The translations under genes and the position numbers were made by a program. A DNA stretch of 31,483 bases from CAZPWQ01 sp964590495 (GTDB lineage Bacteria > Bacteroidota > Rhodothermia > Balneolales > Balneolaceae), in contig CAZPWQ010000029.1 in NCBI GenBank assembly GCA_964590495.1, positions 1 through 31,483 on the forward strand. Direction: 5' to 3'. Shown here one piece after another: positions 31,482-31,483 of this stretch (the first letter of the stretch is position 1; every line of letters starts with the position of its first letter). Below the pieces are notes generated by a model. It saw only the letters and a program-made list of their open reading frames with translations, was not told the origin of the DNA and made no database searches.

Positions 31482-31483
31482 GG

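Noticed and set aside
1..31483. CRISPR array, insertion sequence, tRNA or rRNA genes
   Set aside because: No regularly spaced identical repeats, transposase motifs, cloverleaf sequences or rRNA segments were seen. The 33-bp repeats at 9785 are operator units, too few and too degenerate for CRISPR.

Overview
The window is about 31.5 kb of chromosomal DNA from a Gram-negative bacterium of the Bacteroidota/Balneolota/Rhodothermota kind. This placement is an inference from gene content. It rests on a division and cell-wall cluster that lacks murF between murE and mraY, an FtsI with C-terminal PASTA domains, a MurE with the DNPR motif of meso-diaminopimelate ligases, a NagB-LmbE fusion protein, and a SAM-I leader in front of metY/metX. 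No rRNA, tRNA, CRISPR array or insertion sequence was seen.

Layout. Positions 1-9476 (minus strand) hold the dcw cluster, transcribed mraZ, rsmH, ftsL, ftsI, murE, mraY, murD, ftsW, murG. Most genes overlap by 1-4 bases, and murG runs off the left edge. A sigma70-like promoter and three GTGGG boxes at exact 10-bp spacing, the MraZ operator pattern, lie upstream of mraZ. Positions 9785-10927 (plus strand) hold a compact two-gene cassette: an XRE-type regulator and a Fic-domain protein, matching the 'mobile mystery protein A/B' pair. It is preceded by three degenerate 33-bp operator repeats and followed by two long perfect hairpins.

Positions 11041-23374 (minus strand) are a nitrogen, aspartate-family and sulfur block. 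It reads CoA-binding protein, metY, OsmC-family protein, metX, thrA (aspartokinase-homoserine dehydrogenase), gltB, gltD. Upstream lies a SAM-I riboswitch with an intrinsic terminator and a visible alternative antiterminator pairing. Further upstream (23676-23884) is an independent transcription unit for a small structured RNA, with a TTGCTT-N17-TATAAT promoter, a 15-bp closing stem and a U-tract terminator. Its overall plan resembles 6S RNA.

Positions 23906-29563 (minus strand) carry an exported M1 metallopeptidase, a glycerol-3-phosphate dehydrogenase and a glucosamine-6-phosphate deaminase fused to a PIG-L/LmbE deacetylase domain. They are separated by repeat-rich gaps. On the plus strand, a sodium:solute symporter (29934-31481) diverges from the deaminase gene.

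Functionally, the dcw genes make lipid I/II precursors and the septal synthase. The ThrA-MetX-MetY chain takes aspartate to homocysteine under SAM feedback. GltBD makes glutamate. The NagB fusion and symporter look like an amino-sugar or glycoside uptake and salvage locus.
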